The position numbers were made by a program, and so were the translations under genes. A stretch of 64,000 nucleotides of DNA from Aquatica leii (taxonomy: Eukaryota; Arthropoda; Insecta; Coleoptera; Lampyridae), in NCBI GenBank assembly GCA_035610365.1, contig CM069432.1, positions 275,627,482 through 275,691,481 of the forward strand, in the 5' to 3' direction. The notes under the pieces were generated by a model. That model was not told where the DNA came from and ran no database searches. It worked only from the letters and a program-made list of their open reading frames with translations. Below are positions 43,640 to 55,338 of this stretch, in pieces. Positions within the stretch are counted from its first letter, which is position 1. Every line of letters starts with the position of its first letter.

Positions 43640-45720
43640 ACTCGTTTCGTTTATATAAAGAAACATCATCAGCATCTACAAAGCTTAAGTACGATAGATA
43701 AACTAATGTATAATAATTTTATTTTGCATTCAGATATTATAAATTGAAGACAAAGGTCAAACATTTTACAATAAAATTAAAAAAAAAATATTTAGAAATT
43801 TCAATAAAACATAAAGACGCAATTTTTGTAATCTGGTTTTAAATATTCTACCAGAATTTGCATTAAAAACAAAAAAATTTTTAGACAAAATATTTAAAAA
43901 AAATTTATTACAAATGTTTTAAATTGTTATTAATTTTTTTTTAAACTTTTAAGAAAAAGAGAACAAGAAACAAAATAAAACATAAAAATACACATTAATT
44001 AACGTTAAAAATATAATCATAATTAAGTTAAAACCATTTATATGATTTGTTGGATATTTCAAAAATTTTAAAAAAGACGCTAATATTTAAGAATTTCAAT
44101 AAAATAAAAAAGACACTATTAATAAAATAACGGTTTTTTATAATCTGGTGTTAAATTTTCTACCAGAATTTTTTTGAGAACAAACAACAAACAATTTTTG
44201 ACAAAAAATATTTCTAAAACATAAATAAAGTTTTTATTACAAATGTTTTAAATTGTTGTTACTAGTTTTTTTAAATAACTAAAAAAAGAGAAAAAGAGAC
44301 CAAATAAAACAAAAAAATACACATTGATTAACGTTAAAAATATAACCAAATTAAGTTAAAATCGTTTATATGATTCGTTTGATTATTTCAAAAATTTTAA
44401 CAACCTTAGACGACCGAATTAATTCAATACGTTTTCTCACATTAAAACAAATTTTAATTTTATGTATATTTTGTAGTATTTTTTGGTTAATTTATTATTT
44501 AAAAAAACCAAAACAATTGTCACAGTTTAATTTTTAAAATGTCGATTTAAATATATACAATTAAAATTTATTGGATCAGAATTTAAAACTTCTGATTGAA
44601 ACAGGTAAATCAAACACCTCAGTATTTAAATTTTGCTATTGGTTTTTATTAATTTTAGACCACTATTTTGTGATTTTCCTTTTAAAATAAAAGATACGTA
44701 TGTATATTTAAACAAAAATAGCATTAAAACAACAATTTCTTAAACTCGATGAAAGATCAAATTTCTGTTAATAAATGAGAAGTACACAAAGTTCCTTGCA
44801 CTTGTGACAATTTGTACATTGGACAAACTGGCAAATTAGTTTTAAATCTTATTCGTTTTGTTTATATAAACAAGAATCATCATAATCTACAAAGCTTAAT
44901 TAAGATACATAAACTACTGTATAATAATTTTATTTTGCTTTCAGGTATAAAATGAACACAAAAATCAATAAAATTTTAAAAAAACGCTAATATTTAAGAA
45001 TTTTAATATATATAACGAAAAACGAATTTTATAATCTGGTTTTAAGTTTTCTACCAGAATTGCATTAAGAAGAACAAACAACAAACACTTTTTGACATAA
45101 AATATTTCTAAAACATAAATAAAATTTTTATTAAAAACGTTTTAAATTGTTGTTATTAATTTTTTTTTAAATAACTTTAAAAAAAGAGAACAAGAAATAA
45201 AATACAACATAAAAATACACATTAATTAACGTTAAAAATATAATCAAAATCAAGTTAAAATCGTTTATATGATTAGTTGGATTATTTCATAATTTTAACA
45301 AGTTTAGACGAAGACGAATTATTTCCGTTTTCTCACATTTAAACAAATTTTAATTTTATGTATACTTTTTTTGTGTTTTTTGGTTAATTTATGACTTAAA
45401 AAAACCAAAAAAATACGTCGAGTTAAATAATTAAAATTTTAATATATTGAGTCAGATTTTAAAACTTGCGATTGAAACAGGTAAATCAAACATTTGACTT
45501 TTGCGATTTCTTTTTATTAATTATAGACCACTATTTTGTTATTTTTCTTTTTAAATCAAAGGTATGTATGTATACTTCAATAAAAATGGCATTAAATGAA
45601 ACAACAATTTCTTAAACTCGACGAAAGATCAAATTTCTGTTAATAATTGAGAAGTACACAAAATTCCTTGCACTTGTGACAAGTTGTACATTGGAGAAAC
45701 TGGCAAAAAACACTAAAAAA
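43640..45720 (+). repeat. diverged direct repeats with PLE endonuclease remnants
   Basis: A unit of about 0.9-1.2 kb occurs twice, at about 43640-44855 and 44856-45720. Shared stretches include CTACAAAGCTTAA, ATAATAATTTTATTTTGC, TTTCTACCAGAATT and GAAACAGGTAAATCAAACA. A third partial copy of the middle part (TTCTACCAGAATTT...) lies in the first unit. Near the end of each unit the plus strand reads KVPCTCDNLYIGQTGK (about 44790-44835) and KIPCTCDKLYIGETGK (about 45660-45705), the start of a PLE GIY-YIG domain. Confidence 0.65.
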
Positions 45721-46243
45721 ACATATTTGTTTATTTGAGCGTTTCATGAAATGGACATGACCAAGTAGAAATTGAAGGATATGGTCAAAGTCTAAAAAAA
45801 ATCAATTTATAAACGTGCAACATAGATTTTAATTTTTCAAGTAAATAATTACAATACATTACATTTTTACGTTACATTGCTCCGGCCTCTGTTTTTATTG
45901 CCTTTGAATAAATGTCAGCGTAATATGTATAGTACTGTACTCATTTCTATTGAAAAGCTGCATGTTTTAAAAATATTTTTGTTTATACAAGGTGTTTAGC
46001 TGCATAAAGTCACACTTTTTTAAATAACAACCCATCAATTTTTTATGCTGTTCGATTAAGGCTTAATTTAGCTAAAAAATACTTTTTAATTTTTTTTAAT
46101 TGATTGCGGCGGTGCCCATTTTATAACAATTTAAAAATGCAGCATCAAAAAGAAATGGTTAGAAAACTGGTGCTTTTTCAAATTTCGCGTTTTGTTTTTG
46201 TAAATTCGTAGATAAAAGTCAGAAATACTTGAATAGTCTAAAA

Positions 46244-46612
46244 TATTTTTTTATTTCGCCATATTAATATGCAAATTTTTCAAGTTGCTGATACTCATTT
46301 TTTTTAAATGGCACCCTCGATTTCTTTCAACTGATCTAATGAAGTTTTTAATTTTCTATCGATTTGGACTAGTACTTTTTTCTCCTAATACATACAATTA
46401 TGACAATATTTCCGGATCTTACTGTCAAGTATCTTTTTTATGGGGGTTTGTAAAAGATTACGTATTTCAAGGTCACACTACACAAGAAGCAATGAGAAAA
46501 AATGAAATCGAGGGTGCCATTCAAAAAAAGGAGATTCATCAAATTAAAAAAATTAAAATTAGCGCAAAATAATTATGGCAAAGTAAAAAAATATTTGAGA
46601 CTATTATTTTTA
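46244..46612. mobile_element. palindromic MITE-like insert
   Basis: Its two ends are inverted repeats of about 90 bp: AAAATATTTTTTTAT...AAATGGCACCCTCGATTTC on the left, and the complement (GAAATCGAGGGTGCCATTC at 46504-46522, continuing to TAAAAAAATATTTGAG) on the right. It is absent from the matching position of the right arm (about 49250), which marks it as an insertion. The plus frame 46285-46572 across it is not a gene. Confidence 0.6.
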
Positions 46613-47305
46613 AGACTTTCGCGGCCATGATTTTTAATAAATAAATACTTTCGGGTTTTGAACCGCGTTCCATATTTACACTTTTCACGAAATTCACAAA
46701 ACTTAGAAAGCTTACAAACTTTGAAAAATTTACAATATTTGACGTTTCGACAGTCATGTCGTTGTCTTCTTCAGAAAAAACTAAAACTGAAGGTATAGGA
46801 TCCTGACAAGCCTTTATATTACGCCGTACGGGTCAGTGGTTCGTGACCGTTTCGATTCATTAGTCTTCCGGAACATATTTTTTCATACTGGTGCTATATC
46901 TATTCCATTATCCCTATTGAAATTGTCGTACTTCTGAATTTCGATAGCTTCCTTGTGTAGTTTAGGCCAGAAGTTCTGGGATTTAGCGAACACCGTTGCC
47001 TCTTCAAATTTTATTGTGTGACCGGTGTCTAAGTAGTGTTCCGCAACAGCAGATCTTGTGTAATGTTTCTTTGTATTTGTTTTATGTTCTTTTAATCTTG
47101 TAGCTACGTTGCGCCCCGTTTGCCCTATATAAGCCAGCCCACGCGAACAAGGGATGTGGTAGACTCCTGGTTCCTCGAGTGGTGCTTTTGTTTCCTTTGA
47201 TTTTGAGAAATTGACGGGTATTTTATTTTTTGCAGTGAAGGTCACTTTGATATTTTTTTCTCTAAGTGTCCTGGCTATTTTACCCGTACAGCTTTTTAGG
47301 TAAGA
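46613..47305 (-). pseudogene. Penelope-like element, GIY-YIG endonuclease and tail
   Basis: The minus-strand frame 46883-47245 reads GVYHIPCSRGLAYIGQTGRNVATRLKEHK, the GIY-YIG core (here Y-H-I...A-Y-I-G) of a PLE endonuclease with the conserved arginine and KEH, then AVAEHYLDTGHTIKFEEATVFAKSQNFWPKLHKEAIEI, the rest of the domain, and NFNRDNGIDIA. This is the intact length for the family's C-terminus. The domain nicks target DNA. An inverted second copy is at 48590-49050. Confidence 0.88.
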
Positions 47306-47575
47306 AAAGAAGGAAGTTGCGACGGGGTCTTCCTTCTTTGGTTTTTCCTTACTGTGTTTGTTAATTGCTCGATATATGTCTGCTTTTCTGAAACCGTGTT
47401 TTAAGGCGTTCTTAGGTGACGTTTTTAGAACTGAAAACTTCTGAGCTGGATGATGATGTGACTCGGCGTTGAGGTATCTATCAGTATGTGTCGGTTTTCT
47501 GATACCTCAATATGTGGTCCATCTTTCGAGTGACCAGTACGTCCAGGAACGGAATGCTTCTGTTTGTTTTCGTCT

Positions 47576-48540
47576 TCATAGTGAGTTCAATGTAATGTTT
47601 AATCTAACTGGTTGATGCGATCCAGAAAGTTGTGTAGTGTTTCCACTCCATGAGACCAAATTAAAAATGTATCGTTCACATAACTTAGCTAGCATTTTGG
47701 TTTGAGGGTATCCGTTTCTAATGCTCTTTCTTCTACAATCCTCCATAAATATATTGGCGTTGATTGAAAAATGTGGTGATCCCATGGCTGCTCCTTCAAT
47801 TTGTTCGTATACAATATCGTTGAATGAGAAGCACGTGGACTTTAAGCATAGCTCAATTAGTCTGTTAAGCTCCTCATTCAAATCCGCTTTTCGTAATTTG
47901 GTCTTGATGATCTCCAGTGTTGTTTGTAGTGGCACTTTCGTGAAGAGAGATGTCACATCAAAACTGACTTAAATGTCATCTGATCCCAATTTAATTTCTT
48001 TAATTTTTGAGACGAAGTACTGGGAATTCCTTACGTGATGGATGTTTTTTCCTGTAAGCGGTTTCAAAACGGTACATAAGTATCTAGCCAGAGAATGGGT
48101 GACTGAACCTGTAGCACTTACAATTGGGCAAAGCCCAACCCGTGCCTTGTAGATTTTTGGAAGGCCGTAAAGGTGCGGCATCCTGCTGTCTGTAGGAATT
48201 AGTCGTCTCTTTTGATGTTCCGGGATCGTTCTTGCAGATTTTACGGCGGCCTAAATGTTTTTCTCTAGAGATTTTATTGGGTTCCTCTTCAATGGTTTGA
48301 ACGCCGAATCTTGTAGTAAAGTATAGATTTTTTCCATGTAGTTCGTTGGCGTTCATGATTACAGAAGCATTTCCTTTATTAGCTGGTATTACAGTGGTTT
48401 CTTTGTTGGCCTTAAGTATCCTTAGAGCATTTCTTTCCTCTCGATTGATGTTGGATTTCGGTGCTGTATATTTCTTCAGAATATCGTCTGTTTTGATCCT
48501 CACCTCTTCTTGAATATGTTCTGAGTGTGCTATCCAATGA
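47576..48540 (-). pseudogene. Penelope-like element, RT
   Basis: Minus strand in several frames. N-terminus: MNSLDSTLRTYS at about 48535, then TAPKSNINREERNALRILKANKETTVIPANKGNASVIMN (RT block 'D..ILPADKGN..V'). Next MPHLYGLPKIYK and SATGSVTHSLARYLCTVLKPL (48010-48181), then SLFTKVPLQTTL at 47935 and YEQIEGAAMGSPHFSINANIFMED at about 47770-47840 (usual GA.MGSPLSP..A.I.ME). The catalytic YVDD box is replaced by CERYIFNLVSW. Order and spacing fit one PLE RT leading into the endonuclease at 47245. Several indels. Confidence 0.88.
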
Positions 48541-48589
48541 ATTCATTATTTTTTCCTTTGGTATAAAGTTTGGTGTGATTGCAAAATTA

Positions 48590-49060
48590 AAATGCTGCAC
48601 AGATAAATTACTCAGGATACTTAGAGGAAAAAATATCATAGTGACCTTCACTGCAACAAATAAAATAGCCAATTTCTTAAAACCGAAGGAAACAAAATCT
48701 CCACTCAAGAAATTAGGAGTCTACCACATCCCTTGTTCGTGTGGGCTGGCTTATATAGGACAAACGGGGCGCAAGATAGCTACCAGATTAAAAGAACATA
48801 AGGCGAATACAAAATAACATAACACAAGATCTCCTGTTTCGGAACACTTCTTAGACACCGGTCACACAATAAAATTTGAAGAGACAACAAAGTAGGCTAA
48901 ATCCCAAAACTTCTGGCCTAGACTATACAAGGAAACCATCGAAATCCAGAAGTACGACAATTTCAATAGGGTTAATGAAATCGATTTAGCACTAGTATGG
49001 AAAAACATGTTCGGAAAACTAATGAATCGGAACCGTCACGAACCACTGACTCGAACGGCG
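48590..49060 (+). pseudogene. inverted second copy of the PLE endonuclease
   Basis: Plus strand; 48527-48817 contains ITVTFTATNKIANFLKPKE and GVYHIPCSCGLAYIGQTGRKIATRLKEHKANTK. This copy keeps SCG where the other reads SRG. After a TAA at 48817 the rest of the domain continues (SPVSEHFLDTGHTIKFEE, about 48830-48885) and NFNRVNEIDLA. It faces the first copy, head to head with the RT between. Confidence 0.88.
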
Positions 49061-49619
49061 TAATATAAAGGCTTGTCAGGATCCTATACCTTCAGTTTCA
49101 GTTTTTTTTGGAAAAGATAGCGACATGACTGCCGAAACGCCAAATATTGTAGGTTTTTCAAAGTTTGTAAATTTTCTAAGTTTTATGAATTTGGTGAAAA
49201 GTGTAAATATGGAACGCAGTTCAAAACCCGAAAGTATTCTTTAAGACTATTTAAGTACTTCTGACTTTTATTTAGGAACTTACAAAAACAAATTTCGAAA
49301 TTTGAAAAAAAAACACCAGTTTTCTTTCTGATTCTGCATTTTTAAAGAAATTGCTCTAAAATGGCAACGCTGCAGTTAATTAAAAAAGTTTAAAAAGTAA
49401 ATTAAGCCTTCATCGAGCAGCATAAAAAAATTGATAGGTTGCTATTTAAAAACAAATTTAACTTTGTGCTGCCCAGCAAAAACTAAACACCCTGTATAAA
49501 CAAAAATAGTTTTAAAACATGCAGCTTTTCAATAGAAATGAGTAGAGTACTAAAATTTTTTTTTAAATTTAATTAATTACACTTCGAGGAGAAATTATTC
49601 AGCGATAATTTTCCTGACT

Positions 49620-50600
49620 AGTATAAGAGATAATTGACTAACATTAAGATCGTGCGATGTGTTTTTTGTCCTTATTTAACCTTTTTCTGGCTAATGGTTG
49701 AGTATGAAAGTTGTTTTGCTTCATCGTTGGGGTGGTCTAGGTGTTGTTCCAGGTATTTTCTGGTTAGCCTGGTGATTTCTTCACTAACTAGCGTGTGTAT
49801 TGGATAATTTTGAGCATCCCCACAGCTGGACTCCAAATGCCCAGATAGCTAGTACGCATTTGTATAATATAATTTTATTATCTGTAGAGAGTTTTGATCT
49901 TCGTCCAATTAGCCAACACATTTTCTGTATTTTTAGGTTGAGTTGAGTTTTCTTTGCTATGATATCGGCTTCCAGGTAAGTTTTATTGTTTAGTGAGACT
50001 GAAGAACACCTATGTTTGCAAGTTATCCGATGCAGTTTGAGGGTTGTCGCTTATGGATATTATTACCGTGTCATCAGCGAATGTGGCAGTTGTGGTTGCG
50101 TTTGCGGTCGGCCGTGAAGATTAGGTAGAAAATGGGGCTCAAGTCATTTTTCTGTAGGACACCGAACTTTATATGGTTGTGGAATCTTACTTGGAAGTAT
50201 CGTTCTGAAAGATATGATTTTGGAATCAGAGAGTGAGGTGTGGGAAGGAGCAATTTAAGTTTATACTTATATATAGTTTATATACTTTGGTGCCATACAG
50301 CTGTACATATTTTTTTGTCTTCCAAGCTTATGCGAATGTTTCTGGTAATCCTATGGCATTGTTGTAGAGTAGAATGACTTTCTCAAAAGCCAAATTGATG
50401 AATTGGTATAATTGTTTATTTAAGTATCTTCCAAAATTCTTTTGAACAGCAATCTTTCTAGGATTTTTTGACATTATTGGTAGCAAGCGTATTGGCCGAT
50501 AGGAGGTGACCATATTTGGAGGTTAACTTGGTTTGTTGACCTATATTACTTGTGCAAACGTTCACGTGATCGGATAATTTGCTAGTCTTAGAACACTGTT
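49620..50600 (-). pseudogene. jockey-type non-LTR element, RT and C-terminus
   Basis: Minus strand. 50328-50513 reads TSYRPIRLLPIMSK, the first RT block of jockey elements (YRPISLLP..SK). The catalytic block ATFADDTVIISISDNP is intact in sense at about 50050-50097. From 49960 to 49640 the C-terminal part reads LSTDNKIILYKCVLAIWAFGVQLWGCSK and EEITRLTRKYLEQHLDHPNDEAK, typical of jockey-type ORF2. Several stops and frame changes. The 3' end is near 49620; no poly(A) run is evident. Confidence 0.82.
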
Positions 50601-50835
50601 ATATGGGTTATATATAGTTTGAAGAAAAATATTTGATTGGTAGCATCACAGGACAGGAGGAGTCCAAAAAGTTTATAACTTGATTATCGTCAACAATGTT
50701 CGCCTCGTGCGCACTATAGATTTGTGAAAGCAGTAGCCTTGTTTTGTTCAGTTTTTGCTCAACTTGTTCATTTGGTTACTTTCCAAACTGTGTGGTCTGT
50801 CTTCTTTGTTCAAACTAGTAATGTATGATTCAAAA

Positions 50836-51370
50836 TCAAAAAGATTGTCGGATTAGACTATTGTATCGTCTCTTGTCTATTGGATTACGACTTCTTTGCC
50901 ATGTGCGTCGGGCTCTTCTTTTTTGAGCAACTGTTTTATGTACACGGGAATGTTGACTGCGGATTATTCTAATAAGTTTGTTTGGGGCGTAGCTAGTTTT
51001 GTATAGCTTGGGTTTATCCGCAGATTTTCGTCTAAGCATGTTTTGAATAAAGATCAGTTTGTTCACGATGACGTGATTTTAGAAGTTATTGGTCGATTCA
51101 TGATGTGAGTGTCATAATGATGGGAGTGTGATCTGTGGAGAGGTCCCAGGCTGCTTTTACGTCTACGTAACTGGGTGAAATACCTTTCAGGATAAAGAAG
51201 TCCAGAAAGTCAGGGGTTTTATTATCATCCGATGGCCAGTAGGTCGGTTGACATGTAGATAAATAAGAGCAATTTGAGTTGAGTGATGGTTTTTCTCAAG
51301 TTTCTTCTTTTTGTAATGCAAAGTCTCGATTGCGAGTTATAGTTATCAGATCCGCCTTCTTACGGCCAGT
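50836..51370 (-). pseudogene. jockey-type non-LTR element, endonuclease end and linker
   Basis: Minus strand, upstream of the RT part. At about 51110-51250: CQPTYWPSDDNKTPDFLDFFI and DLSTDHTPIIMTL, the last endonuclease blocks (P.Y......PD.LDF..........L.SDH.P). Then 50836-51066 has the linker RRARRTWQRSRNPIDKRRYNSLIR. Same family as the plus-strand jockey piece at 24296-25114, where the corresponding linker reads RRLRVRWQLTRSDADKRALN, but not the same copy. Confidence 0.82.
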
Positions 51371-51531
51371 AATATACCCTATTTCATACAATGTCTACTT
51401 ATATGTTTAGAATTGAATGATTCCATTTTTTTAAAACTTAAAATAACACTCCAAATCCAAAAAGTCAATTGAGGTGAATAAATTTCCATTAATGGAAACA
51501 TTTTTGGATGCAACCCACAATGCATACGAGC

Positions 51532-52034
51532 GAGGGGTTGACCACTTGGCAAAATCTTGTACACCAAAACTATAAATTGCCAAAAATCTTATTCTTGTTG
51601 CTTTGACAACTTTGATATCAAGTCAAATAATAATCCGAAAAGTACCGGATTTTTAATTTATTTAATTTTTTTCTTAATAGCACAACTCTTCTAATTTTTA
51701 ATTCAAACTTTTAGATCTACTTGTTCTTTAACGTCGACATTTTCCACAATTGTAAATTTTAGTATGCTCGATATTATTACGTTTCCAGTAATATAGTAAA
51801 ATTTAAGAAAAAAATGCTAAGAAATAGCAGAAAAGTGCTAAAGAATTGCTTGCAATTACTAAAATTCCGAAAAAAAAAATTACGGATAAACTACAGAAAT
51901 TGCTAATAAATAAACAAAAATGCCGATCAATTACAAAAATTGCCGATAAATTACAACAATTACCAATAAATTACTAAAATTGCTAGACAATTGCTGTTAC
52001 TTGTACACAAAAATTGCTAAGTGGTTAACCCCTC
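51532..52034. mobile_element. MITE-like element, about 500 bp
   Basis: The left end GAGGGGTTGACCACTTGGCAA (51532 on) is matched by its complement TTGCTAAGTGGTTAACCCCTC ending at 52034. GCATAC lies just outside both ends (51522-51527, four bases from the left terminus; 52035-52040 on the right), a possible imperfect target duplication. The inside is AT-rich and non-coding, with a run of degenerate short repeats. Superfamily unknown. Confidence 0.65.
51840..52015. repeat. degenerate 18-20 bp tandem repeats inside the MITE
   Basis: Units like AAATTGCCGATAAATTACAA recur with changes (GCTAATAAATAAAC, GCCGATCAATTACA, ACCAATAAATTACT). The core ATTGC also occurs in the terminal repeats (TTGCTAAGTGG), so the array may have grown from the end. 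Confidence 0.5.
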
Positions 52035-52040
52035 GCATAC

Positions 52041-53096
52041 AAATAACAGAAAACAACCGCAACCAATTATTAAATAAAATAAATTTTAATTAATCTTAAT
52101 TAAAACAATAACGTTACAAAAAATAATCACATTCCAATGTTATGTTTAAGAAATTAGAAATATTATGTTTGACTGGTGGACTAATTGACACTGCTAAACG
52201 AAGTTGCTCATATTTGTTAGATTTAGTTATTGATACTTTTTATAATAATTATTTTATTGAAAGTCAATATTCTTTAAGAAAACGCAAAACAAAGAATTAA
52301 AATATTTTTTTTCCAGAAATATTTGTTCAATGATAATAATTTATTGGCCCTTTCCCGGAAATTACCCGTTAACGATGTTGTGTAAATAAATTTATTGTTT
52401 TTTATGCATCTACTAAATATCCAAATTAACCAAAAATATCTACGTATTGATGTAGATATTTTTTTGTAGTTCCTTATTATATTACTACAGAAAATAGCTT
52501 CTTACTGTTGTAATTTTGCTGTTTATTAATTAATTTTACAAATTTCAATGTGCTGTTGTTTACTATAATTTTTTATCCGTTTTTAAGCACATATGGAGAC
52601 CATAAATGATATGAACCTATTACGAAAACGGTATACGTATTGAACTAAAACAGTTTTAAGTTTTCAGTACGTGAAAACTAAATAAGGAGGTGTAACGTGA
52701 AAATGTAATGTACTCTATTTATTTACTTAGAAGATTAAAATGTTTATTGTACGCTCACGAGTTGGATTTATTTCTTAGACTGTAACCACGTCTTTCAATT
52801 TCCACCTGTACTTAGTTATTTCTTAATTTTAACTTTCTTTTTCATGAAACATATACCAAGTACGTCTTCAAAGCTTTTCCTTTATACCGTCTAGCAAATT
52901 TTGTAATTTATTTTACCAAATTTTTTTTATATTATGTTTTTTTTGTTATCTTCGTTTCAATTAATTTAAATAACATCATAACAAATGAACAAAACTGAAG
53001 AACAAATAATATAATTTCTGTTGCGTTTTTTTAAGTTTTTAGTAAATGCCAATTTAAAAATAGTAATGATGCGTTCACTTAAAGTTCACTTTAGTT
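52041..53096. other. AT-rich, no gene seen
   Basis: No recognisable protein or repeat. Ends in AGTTTTAA, providing the left TTAA of piggyBac 2. Confidence 0.4.
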
Positions 53097-53479
53097 TTAA
53101 CCCTACGACGGCGGAAACCTGGTAAAAATTGTCCAGAGTTGTAATTTTTATGAATAACTTTTTTATGCATTAATCTTTTGTTTTGAAATCTGAAATATTC
53201 CTTCATAAATTCATTTTACTACTTGTAGTAAAACGTGAACATAATTAAATATGTAACTTCGTAGATAAGGGCACTGGGTCACTTTTGACCCGGTTTCCGC
53301 CGTCGGCGTAACTATTTTTAAAGATTCGAGACCGGCTCGTGCGCATGTCTATATAATTAAAATGGCTGCTTTCCTTTGACATGTATTAAAGTAGTGTCCT
53401 CTTACGCTTTGACGTGGTAGCATCCTGTCGTTCACGTGTTTGAATTAGTAGTTATATGTATGTTTAGTGAGCAGTAACA

Positions 53480-53670
53480 ATAAATCCAAATAAACGAGCT
53501 CTGACCGAAACGGAATTATATGCAGAGTTGATGAGAGACCTTATATTGGCGCATTCTCTGATAGCAATGGCAGTAACAAAAGTGATGCAGATTACGAAGT
53601 CTGTAGCAATATAGTGACTTAAAATGAAGAAAGCACAGTACACGCTAAAGATCAAATAGTTGGTAATCGC
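53480..53670 (+). pseudogene. piggyBac 2 transposase, N-terminal part
   Basis: Plus strand, in two frames: LTETELYAELMRD then SDSNGSNKSDADYEVCSN, an acidic, serine-rich start usual for piggyBac transposases. No catalytic residues are expected here. Assigned mainly from position between the left terminus and the transposase core. Confidence 0.45.
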
Positions 53671-53689
53671 ACCTAAAACTATGTAAGTT

Positions 53690-54405
53690 CAGGGTCAACT
53701 AAATATAGAAATCGCAATTTTTTACACAAAAGAAAAGGTCTAACTGCAAACAGCACAAATGTAGAGAGAATAGAAACAGGCCTAAAAGCATACAATGCAA
53801 ACAAGACATATCTCAAAAGCAACAAAATAAGCAAAAGCACAAAAATGAGAATACATAAGACACTGATAAGACCGGTAATGACTGAGGCTATGGAAACGAT
53901 GTGCTTAACACGTAAAAAGGAGGAGCAAATGAGAAAACAAAAGTAGATAAAGAATTAATTATGAAATAGTTACCGAGATGAAGGGCAAAGACATAATAAA
54001 ATTCATCAAGTCTAGAAGACTATAATGGCTGGGACACATAAGCAGAAGAGAAGAAGACGACACACTACAAAAATTACTGGAATGGAAATCAATGAAAGAT
54101 AGAACAAGGGGAAGACCAAGATTGAGATGGATGGATCAGGTTAAAAAGATCTTTGAAAATCACAAACTGGAAGGTGAAAGCAAGAAACAAAAAGGACTGG
54201 AAGGAGATAGTAAAATTGGAAAGACACACGCAGAGTTGTAGTGATAGCGATACAGTGACAGTTTTTAATTGTTATAGTGAATTGGTATCAGTGTAATAAA
54301 CAAGAAGGGGGCTAATCCTGCCCGAAAAACGGATATGGGAAGCACGAATGGGCGGCTAAATTCTTTAAAGGAATGTTAAGCTAGTATTATTATTTATTAT
54401 TAGTA
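53690..54405 (+). pseudogene. non-LTR RT C-terminal fragment in piggyBac 2
   Basis: Plus strand in pieces: IETGLKAYNANKTYLKSNKISKSTKMRIHKTLIRPVMTEAMETMCL (53770-53905), then IIKFIKSRR..WLGHISRREEDDTL and GRPRLRWMDQVKKI (53995-54160). These are the post-catalytic blocks of a large class of APE-type non-LTR elements (...LYKTLIRPVVTYG.E.W....; ...RRL.WLGHV.R...; ...GRPR.RW.D.V). The 5' side is truncated. It ends in a TTA-rich run (54385-54405), as many such elements end in short tandem repeats. Confidence 0.8.
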
Positions 54406-55338
54406 ATGACATTATCGTTATCGATAATAGTACAATATACTAATCAAAAACCAGTGAATCTGTTCACCAAGATGTCCGCGCCAGTAAGTCTTGGCGGGAC
54501 GTTGCTCCAGACAAAATTACAGCTTTTGTTGGATTCCTCTTATTGGCACTTAGAGAAGCGAGAGAACAAATATTTTTTGTGGAATAAACATGATGCTTTT
54601 CGCAGACTTATATATTCCGCAGCGATGAGAAATTCTAGGACTCGTGCGTTTTGATCATTTGACAACAACGCTTTAGAGAAAACAAGACAATAAGTTAACT
54701 CCGCTTAGAACAGCCGATATTTTTGCGTCCTGTTGGAACAATTGACTAACAAATAGTTACGTTTCGCGGCAAAATTGATGTCCTTTTAAATTGTATATTT
54801 CCAGTAAACCTGGGAAGTATGGTACAGAAATATGGGCACTTTGCAACGCCGAGAACTTTTACTGTTACAATTTCGACACCTACATGGGTAAAGTTGGCGG
54901 CGTGGATGAAGTAAATCAACGGCAGCAAGGTGTAAAGCAGCTCAGCAATTTTTGGAAAAACTCTGGTAGAAATATAGCTACAGATAATTTTTTACCGACA
55001 TTTCGCTGTCTACAGAGCTGTTCGAAAATAAATTGACGATAGTTGGGACAATGCGAAAAACCACAAAGGATTTTCCCAAATCTCTTATCAATTTATTTGA
55101 CCAAAGTATTTACTCTTCAGAATTCCTTTTCACCACCACTCTCACCCTTGAAATATATATTCAAAAACCCCGCAATTGCGTCGTATTACTTTTTGTATGC
55201 ATGCTGAACATAGTACATATATTAGGAGAAGAAGCAAAGTTTAAGCCGGAAATAATCACATATTACAATAAAACTAAAAGTTGCCTTAGACAGACTGGTG
55301 AGGAAATCGCAGGTTTTGTGGTGCTAAATTATAGATAA
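54406..55338 (+). pseudogene. piggyBac 2 transposase, core
   Basis: Plus strand. KPGKYGTEIWALCNAENFYCYNFDTYMGKVGG (54806-54905) is the conserved block around the second catalytic region (KYGIKIW...D...GY......YTG). Then GRNIATDNFLPTFRC holds the next catalytic aspartate (V..DN.F.S), and in the following frame LTIVGTMRKTTKDFP (LT..GT.R.N....P). KFKPEIITYYNKTKSC at 55240-55285 leads towards the GG(V/M)D block, which is cut off by inserted repeat sequence at about 55330. Frames change twice. Confidence 0.85.

Larger units (their letters stand above)
45931..49550. repeat. large inverted repeat around a PLE
   Basis: Arms 45931-47305 and 48590-49550 are reverse complements of each other with moderate divergence; the left arm is longer because of a palindromic insert at about 46244-46612. 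Outer ends: AGTACTGTACTCATTTCTATT left, with its complement at 49530-49550. The arms contain the PLE endonuclease and tail plus about 300 bp of outer sequence (with GTTTATACAGGGTGTTTAG). The spacer 47306-48589 holds the PLE RT. Confidence 0.8.

Noticed and set aside
43640-45720. CRISPR-like array
   Set aside because: Units are about 1 kb, diverged and carry PLE motifs; there are no short regular spacers and the genome is eukaryotic.
46285-46572. 95-codon plus-strand frame
   Set aside because: It spans a palindromic insert and its ends are the insert's inverted repeats; no family resemblance.
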